52,090 nt of DNA from Niastella vici. GTDB lineage: Bacteria; Bacteroidota; Bacteroidia; Chitinophagales; Chitinophagaceae. The translations under genes were made by a program, and so were the position numbers. This document shows positions 1 through 8,662 of the stretch, piece by piece. The notes beneath the pieces are model-generated. The model made no database searches. It saw only the letters and a program-made list of their open reading frames with translations, and was not told the origin of the DNA. The DNA lies in contig NZ_LVYD01000083.1 in assembly GCF_002077945.1 (NCBI RefSeq), forward strand, positions 1-52,090, read 5' to 3'. Positions within the stretch are counted from its first letter, which is position 1; each line of letters starts with the position of its first letter.

Positions 1-30
1 TTCAAATTAACCACTTCTGAAGTAAATTAA
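1..30 (+). CDS. C-terminal end of a DUF6520-like small protein (cut by window edge)
   Basis: The first 30 bases read FKLTTSEVN and a TAA stop. The same ending (FKLTTDEVN-stop) closes the degraded gene at 285-536, so this is the tail of a paralogue lying upstream of the window. The match is short but the two copies are nearly identical at DNA level (ttcaaa-taaccac--gaagtaaattaaagg). DUF6520-like proteins are small secreted Bacteroidota proteins of unknown role, often in tandem copies. The family name is inferred from the neighbour. Confidence 0.4.
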   Translation, partial: FKLTTSEVN

Positions 31-126
31 AGGTTTTAAGTTATTGGTAGTTATCAAACAAATCGCAAGATGTGATCAACTATCACTTACTTGTGATTAG
101 TTTAACACTTCAGTACAACCAATTTG

Positions 127-152
127 AAGGGCTGCTCAAAAGAGTAGCCCTT
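127..152 (+). terminator. Hairpin downstream of the first small gene
   Basis: AAGGGCTGCTC and GAGTAGCCCTT face each other across an AAA/AAAA loop, giving a stem of about 11 bp with one G-T wobble. Only a weak T-rich stretch follows. It lies about 100 bases after the stop at 30 and is probably its terminator. Confidence 0.5.
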
Positions 153-284
153 CTGTTAAGGACTCCTCCGCCCACCTAAATATTTGTGACAGTCTTCAGT
201 TTAGTCGAAAACCATTAGAACAGAGTAGGCATATTTTTTTTAAATAAAAGTTTAGCTTTTTGAATTCCCAAAAGCTACTATTTT

Positions 285-536
285 ATGAAAAGAGTAAAAT
301 TTATGGTGATTGCTAACACCGTATTTGCTGCAATTAGTAGTTCTTTAGCTTTTAAAGCAAAGAAGTTCAGCTTCCAAATTACTTATACCACTACTGGTAG
401 CACGCAGTGGTTGTGTTTCCACTAATGTATACACACTTCTACTTAAAATTTTAATGGATTAAATATTCCATACACAACAACTCCCGGAGGTTGTAGTGTT
501 CGTGATTTCAAACTAACCACCGATGAAGTAAATTAA
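285..536 (+). pseudogene. Degraded DUF6520-like small secreted protein
   Basis: From the ATG at 285 the frame gives a basic start and a hydrophobic segment (MKRVKFMVIANTVFAA, then SSLAFKAK), as in a signal peptide, and stops at TAA 423. The same frame continues past TAA 423 and TAA 444 and ends with TTTPGGCSVRDFKLTTDEVN and a stop at 534-536. The whole frame is about 83 codons, close to the roughly 80-90 residues usual for DUF6520-type proteins. The tail matches the copy at 1-30. Two in-frame stops without a frame change point to a recent pseudogene, although a shortened 46-residue protein could still be made. Function of the family is unknown. Confidence 0.5.
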
Positions 537-660
537 AGGCTGCAATAATGACTATTGTCATAAATAAATCAAAATATGTGATCAGCTAAACGACTATAAT
601 TCTGAATCAGGTTTCGAATGGGCGTATCATATTTTTGAGTCCCTATGTTTGAATAAAAAA

Positions 661-708
661 CATGACTTCGGTAAAATGTAACTTGAAATTACAAAACTCA
701 AAGTCATG
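661..708 (+). promoter_or_regulatory. Inverted repeat covering the start codon of the 64-residue gene
   Basis: CATGACTT (661-668) and AAGTCATG (701-708) are perfect reverse complements separated by 32 bases. The right arm includes the ATG of the gene at 706. In an mRNA the pairing would hide the start codon. Whether it forms is not shown. Confidence 0.35.
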
Positions 709-900
709 AATTCAAAAGTAACCCAAGTTATATATTTTGCAGTTCAAAATTTGTATATAGTTGTAGTTCCCCACCATAAGAGTCGGGCAATAGGCATTTA
801 TAGTGATAAGTTTGAATTAAAAACGTTCAGCCAAGAGCCTGATGTAAATCAACTAATCAAACATTTACAACAGAATTATCCCGGGGCACTTATCATTTAG
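706..900 (+). CDS. Hypothetical 64-residue protein
   Basis: A 64-codon gene starting MNSKVTQVIYFAVQNLYIVV and ending in HLQQNYPGALII. No signal peptide, membrane segment or recognisable motif is seen. It has a beta-strand-like first half (alternating hydrophobics, YIVVVPHHKSRAIGIYS) and a likely helix in DVNQLIKHLQQNY, which would suit a small alpha/beta fold. No good Shine-Dalgarno is present, as is usual in Bacteroidota. It is isolated, with degraded genes upstream and a convergent peptidase gene downstream. I do not recognise a family. Confidence 0.5.
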   Translation: MNSKVTQVIYFAVQNLYIVVVPHHKSRAIGIYSDKFELKTFSQEPDVNQLIKHLQQNYPGALII

Positions 901-1014
901 AAAACACCCTCTTTCGTTAATAAGCCCACTAATTGGTATTATTTTATTCACAGGCAAACTAAACTTCAACAGTGTTCTCTATTAAATGAGAATTTAGTAA
1001 AGATTCACAATTTA

Positions 1015-3741
1015 TTACGGCATCCTGCCGCTATAATCCAAATCATATCCGCTCTCAATACCTTTCAGTTTGGCAGGAACTCCTTCAGACATCCACTTCG
1101 CTACCGGGAAATCTTTTAAATAGTGATCAAAAAACTGTGTTAGCCGAATAGTATAGTCTTCCGCCGCTTTTCTATTTAATACATGACCTTCATCGTCATA
1201 TTGCAGCATCCAAACTTTCTTGCCTAATCGCCGCAGTGCCATATATAATGCAACACCCTGACTCCACGGCACAGCTATATCTGCTTTATTGTGCATGATG
1301 AGTAATGGTGTCGTTACCTTATCTGCGCTTAGAACTGCAGACCCTCTAAGATAGAGGTCTGGACGCTGCCAAAGAGTTGCCCCCATCCGACCTTGACCAT
1401 TTTCGGCTCCAGATTGTCTGTCTAAAACATCTAAGTATGAACTAACCAGATCGCTTCCACCCGCAGCTTCTGCTGCAGCTGAAAAGATACGTGTATGTGT
1501 TACCAAGTAATTGGTTAATCCTCCACCAAAGCTATGTCCGTTGATACCCATCTTGGTACTATTGACCCAAGGTTTTTTAGATAGATATTTTGCAGCGGAT
1601 ACTATTGAATTATAAGCATTTTCGCCATTTGTCTTATTCGTTTTAGCCGCCAATGAAAGATGAATATCCGGCGTAAAAACCAAATAACCACGACTAACAA
1701 ACCAGGGAATGTTTATGTACGCACTTGTAAATTCAGGTTTAAGAAAAGCATTCAGATTAGAGGATAATTGCTCATAATATTCAAATATAATTGGGTATTT
1801 TTTATTTGGATCAAAGTTCTCCGGTTTATACAATATACCCTGACAAATAGAGCCATCTAATTGTTCCCAGTTGACAAGTTCGGTCGTTAACCAATTACAA
1901 TTTTTTTGAGGCTGCAAATCAGTTAGCGATGTGTAAGTTTTAAAGTCATTTGTAAGGAAATAATTGGGAGCTTGAATAGAAGTCATGCGTTTCACAATCC
2001 AACAATTAGTATTCAATGCCTTCAATGGCTTCATACTCTCGACTCCATAAATTGAATTTGGTATTTGGGAATTTACTTGGTATAAAAGAAAAGGACCCAT
2101 CGTTAATAGTTCCGGATCTCCCCTTTTTTCAAGGGATTTTTGGTAAAAGCCGTTGTTCTTATTTTTAGTGTTGAACGCCGTCAAAAGCAATGGCTCTGTT
2201 CTTTGTAGGGCTTTACTCTCTCTTATTGATTCATCTACCAGCCTAAATTTAATATTATGTATCCTTCCATATCCATTAGTAATATTTATTGGTAGCTTTT
2301 GGGCTTTGAGATCGACCTCCCATATATCATAATTGTCATATAAAAGTAAAGAAACATCTTGGTTGAACCAGCCAGCTATACCAATTGGATTCGACTCTCC
2401 TTTGCTTCTCCTAGCATATTCATCGTCAAGAGGGACAGAAATGCCTTGCGAAATATTATGGGTTTTATCCGAACCTACATCATAACTAAAATACTTCTTT
2501 TGCTTTTTGTTATAATATACGATATACTTACTCTGTGGTGAAACTGAAAAGATGGTGTATCCATTTTCCTTTGTAATAAATTTTCTCGAACCGTCCTTTA
2601 AAGAGACCAAATAATAAGAATTAAAAGCATTATCCCACCAATAGCCGGTCACAAGTTTGTTATCCGTAATCACTGTAAAATTATCACCTTCACAATTATA
2701 GACTATCACTTCATCGCCCTCAGTTATTTGAATTACATGTCCCCCGTCTGCATTAATTACTGCCATGGGAAGGAACCCTGATTTTTTAGGAGAAAAAGGA
2801 TTTAACTGATTAGATTGCAACACTTTATCTTTGTAACTCCAGATATTGACTTTAACAGCATTTAAATCAGGCTTTCGGTTATCTATTGGAGGTTCTAATT
2901 GAAAATAAATCCAGTTTCCATTTTTGCTGAACCGGAGACCCGTATTAGTTATCGTCAATTGCGACTTTATTCCAGCAGACTGGTTATTAACCCGAAGCAC
3001 TGCCTTATCCATCCCGATTCTATAATACCAAATGGTATTATCAAATCCATGCCCATTTGTACTATTTACTATAAAAGCTAATTGAGTACCGGCAGTATCA
3101 AAAGTAAAATTTCCAATTGTTTCAGTTGCCTGAAATTGAGATTTATCAGACCAAATAGTAGTTACTTTGAATTCAGGCAAGCTAACCCACTTTAATGAAC
3201 TTGTAGATATGGTATCATGCTTAAATAATGTTTTCAATAAAAGTGCTTTTCCATTATTATCAAAAGAATAATCTTTAACTGAATCAAAATGCTGTTTGTT
3301 ACCAGAAATTAAGTTAAGCAAAATTAGATCTTCCCCATTATTTTTAGATTGTAAGGCAAGCCATTCCCCTTTGCCAGATTGTGTTGGAAACCTGAATGAA
3401 CTAATGTTAGATATAAATGATAGTTTTCCCGTTCCAATATCTAAAAAAAATAGTGTGTCACTCGCTTTATAAATAACCTGCTTGTTGTCATTCGTGAAAA
3501 AAAGCGGTTCGGCTCCCACTATCTCTTTTTCCCAATTACTATATGTGGATTTAATAACCAAGGTGTTATATCCTATTGGCAGATTATTGACGGTGTATAA
3601 AGCATAGTTTCCATCATTGCTAATCATTGGAGTTCCCAAAGTTGGCCATTTTGCGATAATGCTAGAATCGATAGGCATTTTTTGAGCAAATCCAGGTAAT
3701 TTATAAGACATTAATACAAACAATAGTAAAAACCGTTTCAT
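1015..3741 (-). CDS. S9-family prolyl oligopeptidase-like serine peptidase
   Basis: About 908 residues. The start is placed at MKRFLLLFVLMSY, which opens a signal peptide ending near FAQ; an ATG four codons further upstream is less likely. The N-terminal two thirds look like a beta-propeller, and the last 250 residues are an alpha/beta hydrolase. The catalytic triad can be read near residues 737 (GHSFGGG), 821 (HNKADIAVPW) and 853 (DDEGHVL), the order and spacing expected for peptidase family S9. Such secreted or periplasmic enzymes cut peptides after proline or acidic residues. It is the last gene of the minus-strand run from the sigma factor through SusC/SusD, which suggests the imported substrate is a peptide or glycopeptide. 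The 1.1-kb gap upstream suggests it may have its own promoter. Confidence 0.85.
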   Translation of the reverse strand: MKRFLLLFVLMSYKLPGFAQKMPIDSSIIAKWPTLGTPMISNDGNYALYTVNNLPIGYNTLVIKSTYSNWEKEIVGAEPLFFTNDNKQVIYKASDTLFFLDIGTGKLSFISNISSFRFPTQSGKGEWLALQSKNNGEDLILLNLISGNKQHFDSVKDYSFDNNGKALLLKTLFKHDTISTSSLKWVSLPEFKVTTIWSDKSQFQATETIGNFTFDTAGTQLAFIVNSTNGHGFDNTIWYYRIGMDKAVLRVNNQSAGIKSQLTITNTGLRFSKNGNWIYFQLEPPIDNRKPDLNAVKVNIWSYKDKVLQSNQLNPFSPKKSGFLPMAVINADGGHVIQITEGDEVIVYNCEGDNFTVITDNKLVTGYWWDNAFNSYYLVSLKDGSRKFITKENGYTIFSVSPQSKYIVYYNKKQKKYFSYDVGSDKTHNISQGISVPLDDEYARRSKGESNPIGIAGWFNQDVSLLLYDNYDIWEVDLKAQKLPINITNGYGRIHNIKFRLVDESIRESKALQRTEPLLLTAFNTKNKNNGFYQKSLEKRGDPELLTMGPFLLYQVNSQIPNSIYGVESMKPLKALNTNCWIVKRMTSIQAPNYFLTNDFKTYTSLTDLQPQKNCNWLTTELVNWEQLDGSICQGILYKPENFDPNKKYPIIFEYYEQLSSNLNAFLKPEFTSAYINIPWFVSRGYLVFTPDIHLSLAAKTNKTNGENAYNSIVSAAKYLSKKPWVNSTKMGINGHSFGGGLTNYLVTHTRIFSAAAEAAGGSDLVSSYLDVLDRQSGAENGQGRMGATLWQRPDLYLRGSAVLSADKVTTPLLIMHNKADIAVPWSQGVALYMALRRLGKKVWMLQYDDEGHVLNRKAAEDYTIRLTQFFDHYLKDFPVAKWMSEGVPAKLKGIESGYDLDYSGRMP

Positions 3742-3753
3742 AATCAAGTGCAA

Positions 3754-4831
3754 TGTTTTTAATTTTTTTTTAGAAATGCAACTTCTAATTTCTTAATTGG
3801 AATTGCGTAATAATCCCTATTTAAGTTACGAATTAATTTAAAAATAAGTGTTGACTAATTCCACAAATCAATAAAGTACATATTGTTTATCCATTGCCAT
3901 CGCAAGTATTGTTAATCTTTTTGTTTAAAATATTTTATCGGTTTATATAACCGAACAGCTTTATTTTCATATTTCGGCTCATTCCTCCGAAATATTCTGA
4001 TTAAGAAATATCGTACACCCAGCTAATTCATATATTACCGATAGAAAATAACTATTGTCTAAATATTAGGGAGAATGCTTTGTAATTATAAAAACGTCGC
4101 CTTTCAACACATGGCAAATAATCTAAATGCATATTTTAGCCAATCTTAAACCACACTAGTGGCCTCATGCTGAAACGCTGTTTTGGCTAATCAATCGAAA
4201 TATTCAAATATGTCTTACCAAATGGCGGTATCGTTTATGGCAGGCAGATATGTCTGAATTCGTATCCTTAAATTCTTAGCAAATGTGTCACTACACAGCA
4301 TATCCTTTGTAGAAATAATATAACTTGGCCTCTTGTTTATGAATCACAACTAGCTAGCCCAACTCACACGAAAGATCCCGCACCTATATCCTTTTGCAAT
4401 GAGGGACGAGGCGGAGGGCCGCTAACCACATCAATCAGAAGAATCACTTTTTACTTGGGTATTGCCAGTTATGTTACCATTACAAGTTATAAAGCCCCCA
4501 AAAAGAGTAACTGCTATTTCAGAGTGAACGCATCTTTATCGACACCACTATAAAAAACACCCGATTATTATTAATTTCCATCTTCCAGTCAAAGATTGGC
4601 ACGAATATATGAAGCTACAACTCGGACACATTTCACTCAAAGTTTTGTGGAATAGTTTGGACCAATTAGACCATCATGCATATTTACACATATTCATTAT
4701 CTTTTAATGCATTTACAGTTAGCAAGATTGTAATCTCTAACTGTTATATACTTTTCAACCGTGATGCTTCTACCTCGAATCACATTTCGCACTACTAGAT
4801 ATGTCAACTGCCGAACTTTATTTCGATTTGC
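3754..4831. other. Gap of about 1.1 kb with no supported gene
   Basis: AT-rich sequence between the thioredoxin-fold gene and the S9 peptidase. No reading frame of useful length or recognisable protein fragment was found on either strand. The only structured site is the small palindrome at 3938-3954. Its length is unusual for an intergenic space inside an operon and may be the scar of a lost gene or element, but nothing in it can be identified. Confidence 0.5.
3938..3954. promoter_or_regulatory. CGGTT/AACCG palindrome upstream of the S9 peptidase gene
   Basis: TCGGTT-tatat-AACCGA, 6-bp arms and a 5-base centre, about 200 bases upstream of the peptidase start. The arms resemble those of the sites at 18818-18831 and 51909-51932. 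It could be an operator, but no regulator can be named. Confidence 0.3.
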
Positions 4832-6112
4832 TCAGTTATTCATAGGCCAGGTAGGTTCGCCTCTTTTCATTTTTTCTAGTGATTGTTGAATATCCATAGC
4901 TTTCGGGTCCAAGGCAGCAGCCCTCTCTTCTATAACAACGGCGTCCTCTTTCTTACCCAATTTATATAATAGATTTGCCTTAGTATCTAGCCAAGCGGAA
5001 TTAATAGAATCTGTTTTTAAAAGCACGTCTATAAGTTCAATACTTCTTTTTAGAATTTTTGCATCATTATTATGCATAAATACAACTTCGAATATCATGT
5101 TGTTTAAAAACAATTTCCCCAATCCTGCAGTATCTAAGCCGTATATATCAATTTTTTTAAGATTATATTTGGCCAGATTTGACCAATCCTTTTTATAACC
5201 GTACCATTTTAGTTGAGCATTCAATATTGCATATTCAGCACAAATGTGGTTGTATTTTTTTGTGATCGCACTCTCCATTTTACTCCAGTTAGGGCTCTTT
5301 CCAATGGCTTTGCTTTTAGACCATACTATTGGATCTATTTCTTCTTTTGTTATAATATGGTTTACAACAGTCTTTGCAAATGAGCTTCTTCCCATTACTT
5401 CATCAACCTTATTTGCATGATTATAAAACATATCAAAACCCTTTTCTTTTGAACTTAAAAGAAATGAGCCGATGAACTCAATATTTTCTTTTGTGTAAAG
5501 TTCATGGTCCTCCAACTTATATAAATAGTTCTGCATATAATCTTGTGCGATTGTGAAGGCCAATTCCTTGTCTTTTAAAATTTGAGAGGTTTTCGCCAAG
5601 TAGGCCATCTCAGTATAACTTCTAGTACCTTGTTTATATTTTTCCAGTAAGGTGTAATATTGAGTATTTGGGCTAGATGCTTTATATAATAGGTCTAAAA
5701 AACTAGTCGCATTTTTAGCTCCTGTACCTTTGTGCAAAATTTTTCCCTCCGACGATAGAAAAAGATAACTTGGAAAAGCCGTCACTTCATATTTATTTTT
5801 AATAGCATTTGCAACAGCAAACCATTTTTTAATTTCATCCTTATCATGGGCAGAGGTGTCCATCTGTACTTTCAATGAAACGAATTTGTCATTCATATAA
5901 TTACCAATACTTTCAAGCGTATAAACATTCTGGTCCATGTATTTACATGGATTGCACCAAGTGGCATAACAATCTACAAAAATGTACTTGTTCTCGGCCT
6001 TTGCTTTTGCTAATACCTGGTCCCAAGTTAAGCCCTGCTCAAAATGAATACCTTTTTCCTGTGCATTGATTACGAATGGTAGCAATAGAATTAAACTCAA
6101 AATTTTTTTCAT
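4832..6112 (-). CDS. Secreted thioredoxin-fold protein with helical C-terminal region
   Basis: 426 residues. A signal peptide (MKKILSLILLLPFVINAQ) is followed by a thioredoxin-like domain at about residues 25-135, with the redox motif WCNPCK (cysteines 53 and 56) and the cis-proline motif TAFPSYLFL (Pro 114). The remaining 290 residues are mostly helical, with a tetratricopeptide-like stretch near the end (LDTKANLLYKLGKKEDAVVIEERAAALDP). Family members act in the periplasm in disulfide reduction or exchange. It follows the SusC/SusD pair and precedes the S9 peptidase on the same strand, an arrangement common for protein-use loci in this phylum. The exact partner is unknown. Confidence 0.85.
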   Translation of the reverse strand: MKKILSLILLLPFVINAQEKGIHFEQGLTWDQVLAKAKAENKYIFVDCYATWCNPCKYMDQNVYTLESIGNYMNDKFVSLKVQMDTSAHDKDEIKKWFAVANAIKNKYEVTAFPSYLFLSSEGKILHKGTGAKNATSFLDLLYKASSPNTQYYTLLEKYKQGTRSYTEMAYLAKTSQILKDKELAFTIAQDYMQNYLYKLEDHELYTKENIEFIGSFLLSSKEKGFDMFYNHANKVDEVMGRSSFAKTVVNHIITKEEIDPIVWSKSKAIGKSPNWSKMESAITKKYNHICAEYAILNAQLKWYGYKKDWSNLAKYNLKKIDIYGLDTAGLGKLFLNNMIFEVVFMHNNDAKILKRSIELIDVLLKTDSINSAWLDTKANLLYKLGKKEDAVVIEERAAALDPKAMDIQQSLEKMKRGEPTWPMNN

Positions 6113-6471
6113 TTTTCACTTTATTTATAAGTAATAACTCGGTCAACTACAGATACCACAATAGGAATTAAAGTTCAGTTTTTAATAATTTTTATTGATG
6201 ATATCGCTTCTTGAGCAAGTCTAAACGAGTATAATAATTGCCGCCTCGATTAATAATATTTCCTTTTAAAAACAACACATACCAACTTATTGAATCTTTA
6301 AATACTAACTCAAATGCAGAGTCAAACTTATATTTGCCGTTAACACTATCTTGTTGGCACATAGGATAGCTGTAACTAGCTCAGTGATAATAGCACATTG
6401 ATTTAGTCATATTGAACTATTTCTGGCTGGCTGTTAATACTTATTTTAATAATTAATTAAGGATGAGAATT

Positions 6472-6543
6472 GTCGAGTAGACCTGGGAATTTCACCCAGG
6501 TCTCTTATAGAACCGTACGTGAAACTCTCGCATCATACGGCTC
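6472..6543 (-). ncRNA. Group II intron 3' end: domains V and VI
   Basis: Read on the minus strand, 6543-6510 is a 34-base hairpin beginning GAGCCGTATGATGCG and ending CACGTACGGTTC. This is the length and sequence of group II intron domain V, with the catalytic AGC near its 5' side. After four bases comes domain VI (about 6506-6472): GAGACCTGGG pairs with CCCAGGTCT, and an unpaired A at 6478 sits 7 bases from a 3' end in AC, as expected for the branch point. The intron would end at 6472. Upstream domains and an intact maturase are not visible, so this is the preserved end of a truncated retroelement. It lies between susD and the thioredoxin-fold gene. Confidence 0.8.
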
Positions 6544-7115
6544 CTATTATTAAATACAGCTTAAGTCTTTCCTAGACTTAAGTGTTTTGCTTAACATTCT
6601 TGACACCTCCTACAAAAAGTAGTTTCTCGCTGAATTCATATACCAAATAATACATCCCCTTCGCCCCAATTCCATTAGAAGATTCATCACTAATTGCAAG
6701 TCATCGATACTTTCTATCTTGCTGTCCTGAACAACTTGATATATTCTCTTTGCATCCTTACGTCAGTTACTCCTGATCCGAGTAAAAGCCTGTATTAAGC
6801 TCATGCCATCTATACTTCGGATGTCGCAACAATAGTAAACAGGTATCCTTCTTGCTTATTCCAAAGGCGCTACTATACCTTGTTTTGACATCGTCTAACC
6901 TTTTCGAAGCGTAACGTGATGATTCACCATCTTAATACTCTCCTGACATCTTTAAAGTGCCATTTCCTTTATTGCTCACTACCACAGCATTTAACCGCAG
7001 TAGCATAAAGGCAGTTTATTACCATCACCAATTGGCAGATTACGATGGGGGGACTATCATCTTTGACTCAGCAAAATTTTTAAAGTCAAAGAACTTTTCA
7101 ATTTAATCAGCACAC
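6544..7115 (-). mobile_element. Probable degraded group II intron body
   Basis: The 570 bases on the 5' side of domain V hold no intact gene. A 9-bp perfect hairpin at 6560-6582 (CTTAAGTCT/AGACTTAAG) would fit domain IV close to the maturase stop. One minus-strand frame near 6900-6775 reads SKRLDDVKTRYSSAFGISKK, with KYRWHE further on. This is loosely like the maturase C-terminal KTR-GISKK-RKxYWR region, but too weak to call alone. No GTGCG-type intron 5' end is found before the susD stop at 7116. The boundary at the susD side is inferred. Confidence 0.4.
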
Positions 7116-8624
7116 TCAATAGCCAGGGTTCTGAGTTAAATTATTATCTTTTTGAATATCTCCAATATAAATAGGATACAATTGCCATTTTTTGTCCCAC
7201 GTGCCACCCTTCTGAGTACATACAACATTCATAACTGAATCTATAGAATTCAACCTTTTTAAATCAAGCCAACGATGCCCCCACTCACTGAACAACTCTA
7301 TTTGCCTTTCATGTTGTATAGCAGTCAATAAGCTTGATTGTGTTGTTGCTGCAGTATTAGGAAGACCAGCTCGAAAACGAATTGCATTTAAATCAGATGT
7401 AGCATCTGAAATATTTCCCTGCTGTGCTCTGGCTTCTGACCTTATTAAGTACTGTTCCGCCAACCGAAACACCATCAAATATTCTGATACAATTAAGCCA
7501 TTTGTTGCACTTTTATATTTATATGGAAAATAATAATCCACATCTGGATTTGGAGTAGTGTCGGTATATTTACCAACCCAGTTTATTAACCGTTTATCAT
7601 TAACTTCAAAACTATTAAGTAGAGTTGAGCTAAGATATGCGGGCTTAGTATTACTTAATCCTACTGGAGTTGAAAAAAGATTAAATACTTTGGCATCTTC
7701 TGTATTCCATCCAGAATTCACCGGCTGCAATTGCCAGATGGATTCACTACTGTTTTTTAAAAACGTACTATTTAAAGTAGTCAAACTGTACAAATTTGTA
7801 TTGCTGATTATAGCAGTTGCCTGAGCTTCTGCATTTGCCCAGTCATTTGTATATAAATATGCTCTTGCTAATAAAGCAGTTGCGGCCCATTTATTCGGAC
7901 GTACCCTTTCTGCTGTATTATTAATAACGCCATTAACATAAAAAGCAGTTAGCAAATCTTGAGCGTCTTTTAAATCAGCAATAATCTGCAGATAAACCTG
8001 TGCTTTGGGTGAACGTGCTAAAGCTGCATTTACTTTATAGTCCGTATTTAGAATGAGAGGCACATCTCCATACAGATTAGCCAAATAGAAGTAAAAAAAA
8101 GCACGCATGAATTTCGCTTCACCCAAAAGTTGCTGTTTTACAGAAGGAGTTAAACTACTAGAATTATTAAGCCCCTCAATGGCACTATTGCAGGTAAAAA
8201 TATAAGAGTAAATGCTATTCCAAAATTCAAACCCATCCTTGGCACTAGTTAGGTTATTTCTATAATAAGCAATATATTTCGTATTAGAAACCCCGCTGTA
8301 TAGAGTGAATTCATCTGCAGACAAGCCTGCCGATAGTGAAAGGGTCGCCAAATCCCCAATGCCAATACCATAATTACTTCTTGAGCTCAAATTAGCATAG
8401 ATCCCCGTCAATACTGCAATCGCGGTAGCGTCAAGATTATATACTCCAGCACCAGATATCGATGTGACTGGCGGCTCAATTTCTACGAATTTTTTACAAC
8501 TTGAAGGAAGAATCAAAGAAGACATTACAATAACAGCAACTATTAATTGTTTTATTAACCAATTTTTTATTTTTAAAGATTGGCTTATTCGAATATATTT
8601 AGATTTTGAATTCATGATTTTCAA
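7116..8624 (-). CDS. SusD/RagB-family nutrient-binding outer-membrane lipoprotein
   Basis: 502 residues. A long basic start is followed by a hydrophobic segment and lipobox (LILPSSCKKF, lipid-anchored Cys 43). SusD hallmarks are the early EIEPP segment, the tetratricopeptide-type helices (GEAKFMRAFFYFYLANLYGD) and the C-terminal RHERQIELFSEWGHRWLDLKR region typical of SusD_RagB. The protein sits on the cell surface as a lid over its SusC partner and captures the ligand. It directly follows susC with a 38-base gap. A start at the second Met (MNSKSK) is equally possible. The gene is AT-richer than the FecR gene upstream. The ligand cannot be told from sequence; neighbours suggest peptides. Confidence 0.9.
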   Translation of the reverse strand: MKIMNSKSKYIRISQSLKIKNWLIKQLIVAVIVMSSLILPSSCKKFVEIEPPVTSISGAGVYNLDATAIAVLTGIYANLSSRSNYGIGIGDLATLSLSAGLSADEFTLYSGVSNTKYIAYYRNNLTSAKDGFEFWNSIYSYIFTCNSAIEGLNNSSSLTPSVKQQLLGEAKFMRAFFYFYLANLYGDVPLILNTDYKVNAALARSPKAQVYLQIIADLKDAQDLLTAFYVNGVINNTAERVRPNKWAATALLARAYLYTNDWANAEAQATAIISNTNLYSLTTLNSTFLKNSSESIWQLQPVNSGWNTEDAKVFNLFSTPVGLSNTKPAYLSSTLLNSFEVNDKRLINWVGKYTDTTPNPDVDYYFPYKYKSATNGLIVSEYLMVFRLAEQYLIRSEARAQQGNISDATSDLNAIRFRAGLPNTAATTQSSLLTAIQHERQIELFSEWGHRWLDLKRLNSIDSVMNVVCTQKGGTWDKKWQLYPIYIGDIQKDNNLTQNPGY

Positions 8625-8662
8625 TTTACTCTTTTCAAAAATTTCATATCCATAAGTGTTTA

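Noticed and set aside
6479..6503. Hairpin read as a simple terminator for susD
   Set aside because: The stem is better explained as intron domain VI because a 34-base domain V stands directly beside it and a bulged A is at the expected place.
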